This document shows positions 54,611 to 63,262 of a DNA stretch of 64,000 bases, in pieces (the stretch's first letter is position 1; each line of letters opens with the position of its first letter). A program made the position numbers and the translations under genes. The notes beneath the pieces were generated by a model. The model was not told the DNA's origin. It worked only from the letters and a program-made list of their open reading frames with translations, and did not search any database. The stretch is from Phytohabitans suffuscus (lineage in GTDB: Bacteria > Actinomycetota > Actinomycetes > Mycobacteriales > Micromonosporaceae), in the NCBI RefSeq assembly GCF_011764565.1, contig NZ_AP022871.1, positions 6,076,320 through 6,140,319 of the forward strand, written 5' to 3'.

Positions 54611-54794
54611 GTCCGTTCCCGCCGGGGGCCTGCCGATTGGGGTCCACGACAGCGCCGAGAGCAACGTGGGCCCTACATCGCGATTCCAGCCGCGACGCCA
54701 CCCCGCCAACCTCCCGCTCGTGAGGTCGGATCTCCATGATCGCGCGGGGGCAGGGGGCGGCGGCGATTTCGCCTGGTTTGTTCTTCTGGCGGGG

Positions 54795-54844
54795 TGATCG
54801 TGGACGTGGGCCGCCCTCGTAGGGGCGGTTGAGGTCCACGATCA
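54795..54844. repeat. Type II hairpin repeat, copy 2
   Basis: Arms TGATCGTGGAC and GTCCACGATCA enclose a second pairing CCGCCC/GGGCGG. TTTGTTCTTCTGGCGGGG lies just before it, and nearly the same leader stands at 11909-11927 before a decayed GATCGTGG. Confidence 0.8.
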
Positions 54845-55033
54845 CGGCGGCCTGGGCGATCTGGTGAGGACAGACCGGAGATCCTGATCTCGGAGGCTCT
54901 GAGGCTGGGCGCGTCGGTGCGCCCAGTTTTGGAGTCTCTTGCGCGGGCTACCCCGTCCCGGGTCTGGAGGGTTGGCTTGCGGGACGTGCGGTGCGGCGGC
55001 GTCGCGGGTGGGGTGGCTGTGTGGGTTGTGGAC

Positions 55034-55092
55034 CGCGGAGGGTGAGGCCGCGGGAGCGACGGTCCGGACCACCGCGGACGTCGCGGCAGCTC
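55034..55092 (+). repeat. REP-1 repeat, copy 4
   Basis: CGCGGAGGGTGAGGCCGCGG, then GCGACGGTCCGGACC and GTCGCGGCAGCTC. It matches the copies at 873 and 19401. Confidence 0.85.
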
Positions 55093-55166
55093 AAAGCTCC
55101 TTGATCTGGATTTTCCAGCTCCGTGGAAGGGGATCCAAGCCACCCCGACCCTGAAAGCTCTCTAGA

Positions 55167-55347
55167 GGCATTCCGGGGCCGGGGTGCTCGTGTCTGTCCA
55201 TATTGGTGGGCGAGCGGTGCGTGGCTCCAGATCTTGACGATTCAGGGTCGAATACGAGCCCTAACTCGTCAAGATCTCGAGCCAGGAGCCGGCGGTTTGG
55301 CGGTTTCTGCTGGTTTGTCGGCTTGTCGCGGGGCCGGGGGTTCGGAG
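55167..55347. repeat. Dispersed repeat, copy C (uninterrupted)
   Basis: This 181-bp element matches 131-217 plus 374-466 and lacks the 156-bp insertion, so it serves as the empty site. AGATCTTGACGA (55229-55240) and TCGTCAAGATCT (55267-55278) can pair around a 26-bp loop. Confidence 0.8.
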
Positions 55348-55404
55348 GGCGGTTTCATGCCACGATCTGCCGTGACTCCCGCCGCGCGCGGCTGTCGGCC
55401 AAAA

Positions 55405-55452
55405 GATCGTGGTATGAAACTGCCCCCAGAGGGGCGGATCCGTACCACGATC
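55405..55452 (+). repeat. Type I hairpin repeat, copy 3
   Basis: GATCGTGGTATGAAACTGCC to GGATCCGTACCACGATC; 47 of 48 bases match the reverse complement of 11818-11865. Confidence 0.85.
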
Positions 55453-55578
55453 CACCGAAACCTGATCCCACTCTCCGCGTCGAGCGGACAAACCAGACCC
55501 TGACCCCGGAAGATCTATATACCTTCCAGCCAGGGTGTGGGTCCGACCACTTCGGGGCCTGAGGGATCGGTTCCGGGC

Positions 55579-55628
55579 GATCGTGGACGCGAGCCGCCCC
55601 CACACAGGGGCAACCGCCGTCCACGATC
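55579..55628. repeat. Type II hairpin repeat, copy 3
   Basis: Arms GATCGTGGACG and CGTCCACGATC enclose an inner GCCCC/GGGGC pairing. Confidence 0.8.
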
Positions 55629-56104
55629 AGCTGACCGGTGGGGACAAACCAGGTGATTTCAGCGGTGCCATCGCCGCATGCGCGACCCCGGCCGCGACCG
55701 ACCCTCACCGCGGCCTCGCCCTGCGCGTTACAGAACCCGACCCCGTCCATCGGGCGGTGGTGACGGTTGATCGCGCACCCCGGGCCGGGTCTGTTGTCGA
55801 TCAGGGACTTATGACAGGACACGCCGGTCGACGCGCCCACCAAGTCCCTGATCAACCCCAGCGGACACCCCCGGGCGAGAGTGGGGCTGGAGTCGTGAAG
55901 CGACGCCGGCCCGATTGTCGAGTGGCGTGGAGGGTGAGCGGGCGGGAGCAGGTTTGATCAAGGCTGTGGGCTGCGCATTCACCGAGGCGGCGCCGGCCTG
56001 GGGTGACCAGTGCGGGCCCGACACCATGATCGACTTAGGTGAGTCGCATTGGCCGGGCAACCGCGGATATCGCGGTAGCTCGGATCTTGCTGGTCTGGGG
56101 GCGG

Positions 56105-56830
56105 TCAGTTGGCGCTGATGGGGACGGCGAGCTCGGCCAGCGGCACCGGCACCGCGCGGACCCGGCCGAGCAGGGCGGCCTCGCGGCTCAGCAGGCGCAG
56201 CTCGGCGCGGAGCCGGGTCGCGGTGTCGTCGGCGGCGAGCAGGCGCTGGCGGTCTTCGACGGTCAGGGCGGCCGTGGCGGCGATGAGGTGGGACAGGACG
56301 GTCGGGTCTTCGGGCAGCTGCTCGCTCACCTCGGCCAGGTCGGCCGTGTCGTCGGTGTCGCCGTCGGCCCGCATCAGCCGCAGGTAGCGGCGGAACACCG
56401 ACAGCACCCGCGGGGCGAGCAGGTCGGCGAGGTCCTCCTGGCCGCCCGGCTCGGGGAGCCACTCGACCTCGCCGGTCAGGTACGGCTGGGAGTCGCTGTC
56501 GACCTCGGTGAGGCGGAAGCGGCGGCGGCCCACGGTCACGATGTCGTACCGCCCGTCGGGCAGCTCGGTCACCTGGCGCAGCTCGGCCGTGCAGCCCACG
56601 TCGTGCAGGCTCACGTCGGCGGCGGGCGCGCTCGCGCCGGGGGCGGTCGAGAGCGGGGCCTCCCAGCCGCGGCGGATCGCCACCACCCCGAACTCGCGGG
56701 GCGTGCCGTCGGGCAGCGCCACGAGGTGGCGGACCAGCTCGCGGTAGCGCTCCTCGAAGATGTGCAGGGGGAGGACGAGACCGGGGAAGAGCACAGTCCC
56801 CAACGGAAAGACCGGCAACCGCGGACTCAT
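56105..56830 (-). CDS. LON peptidase substrate-binding domain protein
   Basis: This 241-residue protein is related to the N-terminal substrate-binding domain of Lon protease but has no ATPase or protease part. The start LPVFPLGTVLFPGLVLPLHI, FEERYRELVRHLV, VGCTAELRQVTELPDGRYDI and GRRRFRLTEV are family features. It is a stand-alone regulator or chaperone of unknown role. ATG 56830 lies six bases after a TAGGCT box on the minus strand (56837-56842), suggesting a leaderless transcript divergent from hisD. Confidence 0.88.
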   Translation of the reverse strand: MSPRLPVFPLGTVLFPGLVLPLHIFEERYRELVRHLVALPDGTPREFGVVAIRRGWEAPLSTAPGASAPAADVSLHDVGCTAELRQVTELPDGRYDIVTVGRRRFRLTEVDSDSQPYLTGEVEWLPEPGGQEDLADLLAPRVLSVFRRYLRLMRADGDTDDTADLAEVSEQLPEDPTVLSHLIAATAALTVEDRQRLLAADDTATRLRAELRLLSREAALLGRVRAVPVPLAELAVPISAN

Positions 56831-56906
56831 CCAAGAAGCCTAACGGAGGAGTCTCAAGCGCTGGACCGGCCGGACGGGCGCACCCGGGCCGTCGTGGGTG
56901 CCCGCA

Positions 56907-56912
56907 TAGACT
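56907..56912 (+). promoter_or_regulatory. -10 box TAGACT of the his operon
   Basis: TAGACT ends six bases before the hisD GTG 56919, the geometry of a leaderless transcript. No ribosome site or attenuator-like His-rich leader peptide is seen. Confidence 0.5.
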
Positions 56913-56918
56913 CGGTAC

Positions 56919-58207
56919 GTGCTCAACCGGATCGACCTGCGCGGCGGTGCCACCGACCCGCGTGGTCTGCTGCCCCGTGCCCAGCTCGACGTCTCCGCCG
57001 CGGTCGAGAGGATCCGCCCGGTCGTGGAGGCGGTGCGGGAGCATGGGCTCGCCGCGGTCCGGGAGGCGACCGAGCGCTTCGACGGGGTGCGGCTGGAGCG
57101 GCTGCGGGTGCCGGCCGAGGCGATCGCGGCGGCCGTGCGGACGCTCGACCCCGAGGTGCGGGCCGCGCTGACCGAGGCGATCGCCCGGGCCCGCAAGGTG
57201 CACACCGACCAGCGGCGCACCGACGTGACCACCCAGGTGGTGCCGGGCGGCACGGTCACCGAGCGGTGGGTGCCGGTGTCCCGCGTGGGGCTCTACGTGC
57301 CCGGCGGCCTGGCCATGTACCCGTCGACCGTCGTCATGAACGTGGTGCCCGCCCAGGTCGCCGGCGTCGAGGGGCTGGTGGTCACGAGCCCGCCCCAGGT
57401 CGACAACGGCGGCCTGCCGGACGCCCGGGTGCTCGCCGCGTGCGCGCTGCTCGGCGTCGACGAGGTGTACGCGGTGGGCGGCGCCCAGGCGATCGCCATG
57501 CTGGCGTACGGGGTCGAGGGCGAGTGCCCCCGGTCGACATGGTCACCGGGCCGGGCAACATCTGGGTCACCGCGGCCAAGCGGCTGCTGCGCGGGGTCGT
57601 GGGCATCGACGCCGAGGCCGGCCCGACCGAGATCGCGATCCTGGCCGACGACTCCGCCGACCCGGTGCACGTCGCCGCCGACCTGATCAGCCAGGCCGAG
57701 CACGACCCGCTCGCCGCGAGCGTGCTCGTCACGCCCTCGGCGGCGCTGGTCGCGGCGGTGGACGGCGAGCTGGCCCGGCAGGTGGCCGCGACCAAGCACA
57801 CCGGCCGCGTCACCGAGGCGCTGACCGGTGCCCAGTCGGGCGCGGTGCTCGTCGACGACCTGGAGCACGGCCTGCGGGTGGTCGACGCGTACGCGGCCGA
57901 GCACCTGGAGATCCAGACCGTGGACGCGCGCTCCTGGGCGCTGCGGGTCCGCAACGCCGGCGCGGTCTTCGTCGGCGCGTGGTCGCCGGTGTCGCTGGGT
58001 GACTACCTCGCCGGCTCCAACCACGTGCTCCCCACCGGCGGCTGCGCCCGCCACTCGTCCGGGCTGTCGGTGCAGTCGTTCCTGCGCGGCATCCACGTGA
58101 TCGAGTACACCGAGCAGGCGCTGCGCGACGTGGCCGGCCACGTCGTCACGCTCGCCACGGTGGAGGACCTGCCCGCGCACGGCCAGGCTGTGACGGTGCG
58201 ACTGTGA
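56919..58207 (+). CDS. hisD: Histidinol dehydrogenase HisD (frameshifted)
   Basis: HisD oxidises histidinol to histidine, the last step. The 5' part ends ...AQAIAMLAYGVEGECP and the 3' part starts VDMVTGPGNIWVTAAKRLLR; they join if one C is restored to the CCCCC run at 57527-57531, giving 429 residues. Motifs include VPGGLAMYPSTVVMNVVPAQ, EAGPTEIAILAD, the zinc-site stretch LISQAEHDP, AEHLEIQT and GGCARHSSGLSVQSF. It is the first gene of the his operon; its stop overlaps the hisC GTG. Confidence 0.95.
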
Positions 58208-59253
58208 TCCCGATCCGCGACGACCTCCGGGGGCTCAAGCCCTACGGCGCGCCCCAGCTCGACGTGCCCGTCCGGCTCAACACGAACGAAAACTCCTACC
58301 CGGTGCCCGAGGCCGTGGTGGAGGCGATCGGCAAGGCGCTCCAGGCCGAGCTGCGCGACCTCAACCGCTACCCCGACCGCGACGCCGTGGCGCTCCGGGC
58401 CGACCTGGCCGCATACCTGGGGCACGGCCTCACCACCGAGCGGGTGTGGGCGGCCAACGGCTCCAACGAGGTCCAGCAGCAGCTGCTGCAGGTGTTCGCC
58501 GGGCCGGGGCGCACCGCGCTGGGCTTCACCCCGGCGTACTCGATGCACCCGCTGCTGGCCAAGGGCACCGGCACCGCCTGGGTCGACGGCTACCGGGCCG
58601 AAGACTTCGGGCTGAGCGCGGCGCACGCGGTCGCGCAGGTCGAGCGGCACCGCCCCGACATCGTCTTCCTCTGCTCGCCCAACAACCCCACCGGCACCGC
58701 CCTCGACCCGGCGGTGATCGCCGCCGTGCTCGACGCGGCGCCCGGCATGGTGGTGGTCGACGAGGCGTACGCGGAGTTCGCCCGCGCCGGCACCCCGAGC
58801 GCGCTGGGGGTCCTGCCCGGCCACGAGCGGCTGGTGGTGACCCGGACGATGAGCAAGGCGTTCGGGTTCGCCGGCGGGCGGCTGGGCTATCTCGCGGCCG
58901 CCCCGGCGGTCGTCGACGCGGTGCAGCTGGTCCGGCTGCCGTACCACCTCTCGTCGCTCACCCAGGCCGCCGCCCGCGCGGCGCTCGCCCACCGCGACGC
59001 GCTGCTGGCCACCGTCGAGGCGATCAAGGAGCAGCGCGACCGGATCGTGTCCTCGCTGCGCGGCCGCGGCTTCCGGGTCGCCGACAGCGACGCCAACTTC
59101 GTGCTCTTCGAGGCCGGCCCCGACCAGAAAGCCGTCTGGCGGGCGCTCCTCGACCGTGGTGTGCTCGTGCGCGACGTCGGCCTGGCTGGCTGGCTGCGCG
59201 TGACCGCCGGGACCCCATCGGAAACGGACGCCTTCCTGGAGGCCCTCTCATGA
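58204..59253 (+). CDS. hisC: Histidinol-phosphate aminotransferase HisC
   Basis: HisC is a PLP-dependent class I/II aminotransferase that converts imidazole acetol phosphate to histidinol phosphate. The 349-residue protein shows RLNTNENSYPVPEAV, NGSNEVQQQLLQVF, CSPNNPTGTALD, VVDEAYAEFA, the PLP lysine in RTMSKAFGFAGGRLGY (near 218) and the C-terminal GWLRVTAGTPSETDAF. GTG 58204 overlaps the hisD stop and its own stop overlaps hisB, so three genes are co-translated. Confidence 0.96.
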   Translation: MIPIRDDLRGLKPYGAPQLDVPVRLNTNENSYPVPEAVVEAIGKALQAELRDLNRYPDRDAVALRADLAAYLGHGLTTERVWAANGSNEVQQQLLQVFAGPGRTALGFTPAYSMHPLLAKGTGTAWVDGYRAEDFGLSAAHAVAQVERHRPDIVFLCSPNNPTGTALDPAVIAAVLDAAPGMVVVDEAYAEFARAGTPSALGVLPGHERLVVTRTMSKAFGFAGGRLGYLAAAPAVVDAVQLVRLPYHLSSLTQAAARAALAHRDALLATVEAIKEQRDRIVSSLRGRGFRVADSDANFVLFEAGPDQKAVWRALLDRGVLVRDVGLAGWLRVTAGTPSETDAFLEALS

Positions 59254-59861
59254 GCCGCACCGCCCGCGTCGAGCGGATCACCAAGGAGACCAAGGTGCTG
59301 GTCGAGATCGACCTCGACGGCACCGGCAAGGGCGAGATCAGCACCGGGGTCGGCTTCTACGACCACATGCTCAACCAGATCGCCCGCCACGGCGGCTTCG
59401 ACCTGACCGTCAACACCGTCGGCGACCTGGAGATCGACGCCCATCACACGATGGAGGACACCGCGCTCGCGCTGGGCGCGGCCTTCGCGGAGGCGCTCGG
59501 CGACAAGGCGGGCATCCGGCGGTACGGCTCGGCCGTGGTCCCCATGGACGAGGTGCTCGTGCAGGCCGCGGTCGACCTGTCCGGCCGGCCATACGTGGTG
59601 CACGACGAGCCCGCCCTCGCCCCGTACATCGGGCCGGTCTACCCGACCAGCATGACCCGCCACGTGTGGGAGTCGTTCGGCCAGGCCGCGCGCGTGACCC
59701 TGCACGTGACCGTGCTGCGGGCCGCCCGCCCCGGCGGCCACCCGGACGCGCACCACGTGGTCGAGGGGCAGTTCAAGGCCGTCGCGCGCGCACTGCGCGA
59801 GGCGACGTCGATCGACCCCCGCACAGCCGGCGCGGTGCCCAGCACCAAGGGAACGCTGTGA
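59250..59861 (+). CDS. hisB: Imidazoleglycerol-phosphate dehydratase HisB
   Basis: HisB dehydrates imidazoleglycerol phosphate. It is the single-domain type (203 residues, no phosphatase domain): GVGFYDHMLNQIARHGGFDL, the metal-binding DAHHTMEDTALALG, RYGSAVVPMDEVLVQAAVDL and the second metal motif DAHHVVEGQFKAVARALR. ATG 59250 overlaps the hisC stop (ATGA). Its stop TGA overlaps the GTG of the second linker cistron. Confidence 0.96.
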   Translation: MSRTARVERITKETKVLVEIDLDGTGKGEISTGVGFYDHMLNQIARHGGFDLTVNTVGDLEIDAHHTMEDTALALGAAFAEALGDKAGIRRYGSAVVPMDEVLVQAAVDLSGRPYVVHDEPALAPYIGPVYPTSMTRHVWESFGQAARVTLHVTVLRAARPGGHPDAHHVVEGQFKAVARALREATSIDPRTAGAVPSTKGTL

Positions 59862-59986
59862 GCGAGCGAGTTGGCGCGGCGGCGCCTGGACGGAGCCGGC
59901 CCGCCGACGTAGTCGGGGTTTCGGGCTGGTGGAGGAAGGCGTCGCCTTCAGCGCCGCACGAGCGAGCGAGCCAGGAGGTTCAGTGA
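59858..59986 (+). CDS. Linker cistron (42 aa) after hisB, copy 2
   Basis: This is the second copy of the 129-bp unit at 34959-35087, with the same length, the same GTGA overlap at each end and no indels. It starts VSERVGAAAPGRSRPADVVG and ends SPSAPHERASQEVQ. It carries the hairpin CCGACGTAGTCGG and a CAGGAGG ribosome site for the small membrane gene. No family is recognised. Finding the same unit in two unrelated operons argues for a mobile or selected module. Confidence 0.6.
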   Translation: MSERVGAAAPGRSRPADVVGVSGWWRKASPSAPHERASQEVQ

Positions 59987-60153
59987 GCTCCTTCCTGCCG
60001 GTCGTGCTGTTCGCGGTCGCCGGTGTCCTCGCGGGCGGTGCCTGGTCGATGCACAAGCAGGGTGCGGCGCGGGCCGCGGTCGGCCTCGTCGCGGTGCTGG
60101 CCGCGCTGGCCGCCGGCGGTGGCCTGCTGTGGCTGATACCCGGGGAGGTGTGA
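59983..60153 (+). CDS. Small membrane protein (56 aa) in the his operon
   Basis: VSSFLPVVLFAVAGVLAGGA, a short polar loop WSMHKQGAARAA, then VGLVAVLAALAAGGGLLWLI: two membrane segments with the loop probably inside. GTG 59983 overlaps the linker cistron and follows GGAGG. The longer frame from 59929 only reads back through the linker. Small membrane genes at this spot occur in related actinobacteria, but the function is unknown. Confidence 0.72.
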   Translation: MSSFLPVVLFAVAGVLAGGAWSMHKQGAARAAVGLVAVLAALAAGGGLLWLIPGEV

Positions 60154-60178
60154 CGTGTACCCGGGGAGGCGTGACGTG
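60137..60178 (+). repeat. 21-bp tandem duplication at a gene end
   Basis: Two copies starting TACCCGGGGAGGYGTGACGT lie head to tail with one difference. The first holds the end and stop of the small membrane gene and a GGGGAGG; the second repeats both ahead of hisH. Confidence 0.85.
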
Positions 60179-60186
60179 GCCCCAGC

Positions 60187-60851
60187 GTGGTGATCCTCGA
60201 CTACGGTTCGGGCAACCTGCGCTCCGCCGAGCGGGCCCTGGCCCGCGCCGGCGGTGACGTCACCGTCACCCCCGACCTCGACGCGGCGGCGGCCGCGGAC
60301 GGCCTCGTCGTGCCGGGGTCGGCGCCTACGCGGCGTGCATGGCCGGCGTCGACAAGCTGGGCGCCGGCCCGGTCATCGCCGAGCGGGTCGCCGCCGGGCG
60401 TCCGGTCCTCGGCATCTGCGTCGGGGCGCAGATCCTCTTCGAGTACGGCGACGAGCACGGCACCGTCACGCAGGGGCTGGGCCTGATCCCGGGCGGCGTG
60501 ACCCGCCTGCCCGCCCGGCGCGTGCCGCACATGGGGTGGAACACTGTCGCGCCGGCCGCCGGCTCGGTGCTCTTCGCCGGGCTGCCGCCGGGCACGCGGT
60601 TCTACTTCGTCCACTCGTACGCGGCGTTCGGCTCCGCCCCCGCGGCCGGCGGGTCCCGGCCGGACGGGCGCGGCGGCGGCGAAGCGCGCGTCCCCGGCGG
60701 GTTCGGCCCCGGCGTCACCACGTGCACCCACGACGTGCCGTTCGTGGCGGCGGTGGAGCGGGGATCGCTGTCGGCCACGCAGTTCCACCCGGAGAAGTCC
60801 GGCGACGCCGGGGCGGCGCTGCTGCGCAACTGGGTGCGGACCCTTGGCTAA
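60187..60851 (+). CDS. hisH: Imidazole glycerol phosphate synthase, glutaminase subunit HisH (frameshifted)
   Basis: HisH releases ammonia from glutamine for HisF. VVILDYGSGNLRSAERALAR opens the protein. The frame breaks in the GGGG run at 60315-60318; with one G restored it reads GLVVPGVGAYAACMAGVDKL and totals 221 residues. The nucleophilic Cys is in LGICVGAQILFEYG and the His/Glu pair in SATQFHPEKSG. A glycine-rich insert (APAAGGSRPDGRGGGEARVP) lies in a surface loop. GTG 60187 (or the next GTG) is the start. It overlaps the following small gene. Confidence 0.93.
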
Positions 60852-61161
60852 GGAGCGGGCCAGACGCCGGGCCGAGCGGGAGGCGCTGGCCGCGCGGGAG
60901 AAGGCGGCCGCCGCCCGCAGGCGCCGCCGCCGCGAGGCGCTGCGCCGGCTCAAGCCCACCCTGCCGCGCCGCCGCCGCACCGGCACGCTGCTCGCCCGCC
61001 GCCCTCGGGTGCAGCGGGCCGGGATCGCCGCCCTCACGGTGGTGCTCGTCGCGGCCGCCTGGTTCCTGGTCGACCCGCTGGGCCTGCGCCTGGTGCTGAT
61101 CGTCCTGCTCGTGCTCGTCCTACCGGCCGTCGTGGTCATCGCGCTCGGCCGCCGCACCTAG
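60844..61161 (+). CDS. Small basic membrane protein between hisH and hisA
   Basis: This 105-residue protein has an Arg/Ala-rich helical start (AKERARRRAEREALAAREKA, RRRRRREALRRL), then two membrane segments (AGIAALTVVLVAAAWFLV and LRLVLIVLLVLVLPAVVVIA). TTG 60844 overlaps the hisH stop by 8 bp, so it is probably coupled. The basic coiled N-terminus should lie in the cytoplasm. No family is recognised; a similar gene is found at this place in relatives. Confidence 0.7.
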   Translation: MAKERARRRAEREALAAREKAAAARRRRRREALRRLKPTLPRRRRTGTLLARRPRVQRAGIAALTVVLVAAAWFLVDPLGLRLVLIVLLVLVLPAVVVIALGRRT

Positions 61162-61171
61162 GAGTCCATCC

Positions 61172-61891
61172 GTGAGCCTTGTCCTCCTCCCCGCCGTCGA
61201 CGTGGCGGGTGGCCAGGCCGTCCGCCTCGTGCAGGGCGCCGCCGGCAGCGAGACCGTGTACGGCGACCCGCTCGACGCCGCCCTCGCCTGGCAGCGCGAC
61301 GGCGCCTCGTGGGTGCACCTCGTCGACCTGGACGCCGCGTTCGGCCGCGGCTCCAACGCCGAGCAGCTCGCGGACGTGGTCGGCCGGCTGGACGTCGACG
61401 TGGAGCTGTCCGGCGGGATCCGCGACGACGAGTCGCTGCGCCGCGCGCTCGCCACCGGCGCGGCCCGGGTCAACATCGGCACCGCCGCGCTGGAAAACCC
61501 CGAGTGGTGCGACCGGATCGTCGCCGAGTACGGCGACCGGGTGGCCATCGGGCTCGACGTCCGCGGCCACACCCTGTCCGCGCGCGGGTGGACCAGGGAC
61601 GGGGGCGATCTCTTCGAGGTCCTGGAACGGTTGGAGAAGGCGGGCTGCCAGCGGTACGTGGTCACCGACGTCCACCGCGACGGCACCCTCACCGGCCCCA
61701 ACCTCGACCTGCTGCGCGAGGTCTGCGCCCGCACCGGCCAGCCGGTCGTCGCCAGCGGCGGTGTGTCCACTCTGGACGACCTGCGCGCGCTGACCGCCCT
61801 CGAGGCCGACGGCGTGGAGGGCGTGATCGTGGGCAAGGCCCTGTACGCGGGCGCCTTCACGGTCCCCGAGGCCCTGGCAGCCCTGTCCTGA
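61172..61891 (+). CDS. priA: Bifunctional isomerase PriA (HisA/TrpF)
   Basis: This 239-residue (beta/alpha)8 barrel isomerises ProFAR for histidine. In actinobacteria lacking trpF it also isomerises phosphoribosyl anthranilate for tryptophan. It has LLPAVDVAGGQAVRLVQGA with the catalytic Asp, SGGIRDDESLRRAL, and the second catalytic Asp in VVTDVHRDGTLTGPNLDLLR. The stretch LSARGWTRDGGDL, with the Trp used in the tryptophan-type conformation, is typical of PriA. A ribosome site AGGAG precedes GTG 61172. Confidence 0.94.
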   Translation: MSLVLLPAVDVAGGQAVRLVQGAAGSETVYGDPLDAALAWQRDGASWVHLVDLDAAFGRGSNAEQLADVVGRLDVDVELSGGIRDDESLRRALATGAARVNIGTAALENPEWCDRIVAEYGDRVAIGLDVRGHTLSARGWTRDGGDLFEVLERLEKAGCQRYVVTDVHRDGTLTGPNLDLLREVCARTGQPVVASGGVSTLDDLRALTALEADGVEGVIVGKALYAGAFTVPEALAALS

Positions 61892-61904
61892 ACCAGGAGG
61901 TTCG

Positions 61905-62666
61905 GTGAGCGTCGCTGTTCGTGTCATTCCCTGCCTGGACGTCGACGCCGGCCGGGTGGTCAAGGGTGTCAACTTCGTCGACCTGCGCGACGCCGGCGAC
62001 CCGGTCGAGCTGGCCGCCGCCTACGACGCGGCCGGCGCCGACGAGCTGACCTTCCTCGACGTGACCGCCTCGTCCGACGACCGGGGCACGATGCTCGACG
62101 TGGTGAGCCGTACGGCGGAGTCGGTCTTCATCCCGCTCACGGTGGGTGGCGGCGTGCGTTCGGTGGAGAACGTCGACACCCTGCTGCGCGCCGGCGCCGA
62201 CAAGGTGGGCGTCAACACCGCGGCGATCGCCCGCCCGTCGCTCATCGCCGAGATCGCCGACCGGTTCGGCAACCAGGTGCTGGTGCTCTCGCTCGACGTG
62301 CGCGCCACCGGGGAGACGCCGAGCGGGTACGAGGTCACCACGCACGGCGGCCGCAAGGGTACGGGCATCGACGCGGTGGAGTGGGCGCGGCGCGGTGCCG
62401 AGCTGGGCGCCGGTGAGATCCTGCTCAACTCGATGGACGCCGACGGCACCAAGGCCGGCTTCGACCTGCCGCTGATCCGCGCGGTCCGCGAGGTGGTCGA
62501 GATCCCCGTCATCGCCAGCGGCGGCGCCGGCGAGCGCGCTCACTTTCCGCCGGCCATCGAGGCCGGCGCGGACGCGGTGCTGGCCGCGAGCGTGTTCCAC
62601 TTCGGAGAGCTGACGATCGGCGAGGTCAAGGACACCCTCCGCGAGGCCGGCAACCCGGTGCGCTGA
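61905..62666 (+). CDS. hisF: Imidazole glycerol phosphate synthase, cyclase subunit HisF
   Basis: HisF uses ammonia from HisH to form imidazoleglycerol phosphate and AICAR. The 253-residue barrel starts RVIPCLDVDAGRVVKGVNFV (catalytic Asp) and has FLDVTASSDDRGTMLDVV, LTVGGGVRSVENVDTLLRAG, VLSLDVRATGE (second catalytic Asp), EILLNSMDADGTKAGFDLPL and PVIASGGAGERAHF. GTG 61905 follows CAGGAGG, 13 bp after priA. It is the last his gene in the window. Confidence 0.97.
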   Translation: MSVAVRVIPCLDVDAGRVVKGVNFVDLRDAGDPVELAAAYDAAGADELTFLDVTASSDDRGTMLDVVSRTAESVFIPLTVGGGVRSVENVDTLLRAGADKVGVNTAAIARPSLIAEIADRFGNQVLVLSLDVRATGETPSGYEVTTHGGRKGTGIDAVEWARRGAELGAGEILLNSMDADGTKAGFDLPLIRAVREVVEIPVIASGGAGERAHFPPAIEAGADAVLAASVFHFGELTIGEVKDTLREAGNPVR

Positions 62667-62787
62667 CCCCCTGACTGACCACCCGGTCAGCTGACTGAGC
62701 GCTCCATCAGGAGGCTGAGCACCGGGCAGGCTGAGCACCGGGTCAGGCGGCAGGGAGCGGCCTGGGCAGCCCGCCAACAAAACCGGG

Positions 62788-63203
62788 TCAGGGGGCGAAG
62801 GCGGCCCGCACCGCCGCGGCGTAGTCGCCCTCGGCGAGCCGCCAGGTGGATCCCGAGCCGGGCGGCCGGTTACGGGTGAGGATGCCGTGCATCGTGTCGA
62901 CCGTGCTGGACAGGCCGGAGCGCGGCCGGGTGCGCCACAGCGTCTCGCCGGCCGGCGTCAGGCGGAAGAAGCCGTCCTGCACGGTGACCAGGTCGGCGCC
63001 GCACAGGCGCTGGATCGCGGTCTCGACCTCGTCGCGCCCGGGATTGCATCCTGCAAATGCTCGGCGGTGGCGAGCAGGCCGGCCAAGGGTACGCCCTCGG
63101 GCCGGCGGGTGTTGGGGGAACGCAGGTGCCGGCCGGCGCCGCCGCCGATGACCACCGAGACGAAGATCCAAGCGTCGCTCCTATCCCAACCCGCCTCCGC
63201 CAT
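62788..63203 (-). CDS. Hypothetical protein, winged-helix-like (frameshifted)
   Basis: The start AEAGWDRSDAWIFVSVVIGG and the end (RDEVETAIQRLCGADLVTVQ, GFFRLTPAGETLWRTR) lie in two frames. They join if one G is restored opposite the CCC run at 63037-63039, giving 138 residues. The pattern of a helix pair followed by LVTVQDGFFRLTPAGE resembles a small winged-helix-like domain seen in actinobacterial hypothetical proteins. Function is unknown. It is divergent from the GH20 gene. Confidence 0.65.
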
Positions 63204-63262
63204 GGCGACATCTTGCCTTGGCCGGCCCGCCTCCCGGTAGTCCATGTGATTTGCTGATCAGT

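Larger units (their letters stand above)
54477..56104. other. Non-coding repeat island C
   Basis: About 1.6 kb without a supported gene. It holds REP-2 (54500-54610), type II hairpins (54795-54844, 55579-55628), REP-1 (55034-55092), the uninterrupted 181-bp element (55167-55347) and a type I hairpin (55405-55452). The right end near 56060 has a remnant of the REP-1 end (GCGGTAGCTCGGATC). Confidence 0.7.

Noticed and set aside
53695..54739. Long C-terminal extensions of the DUF2567-like protein through 54723/54739
   Set aside because: They translate a REP-2 repeat; the same peptide-like string appears at 10977 and 19155 in non-coding DNA.
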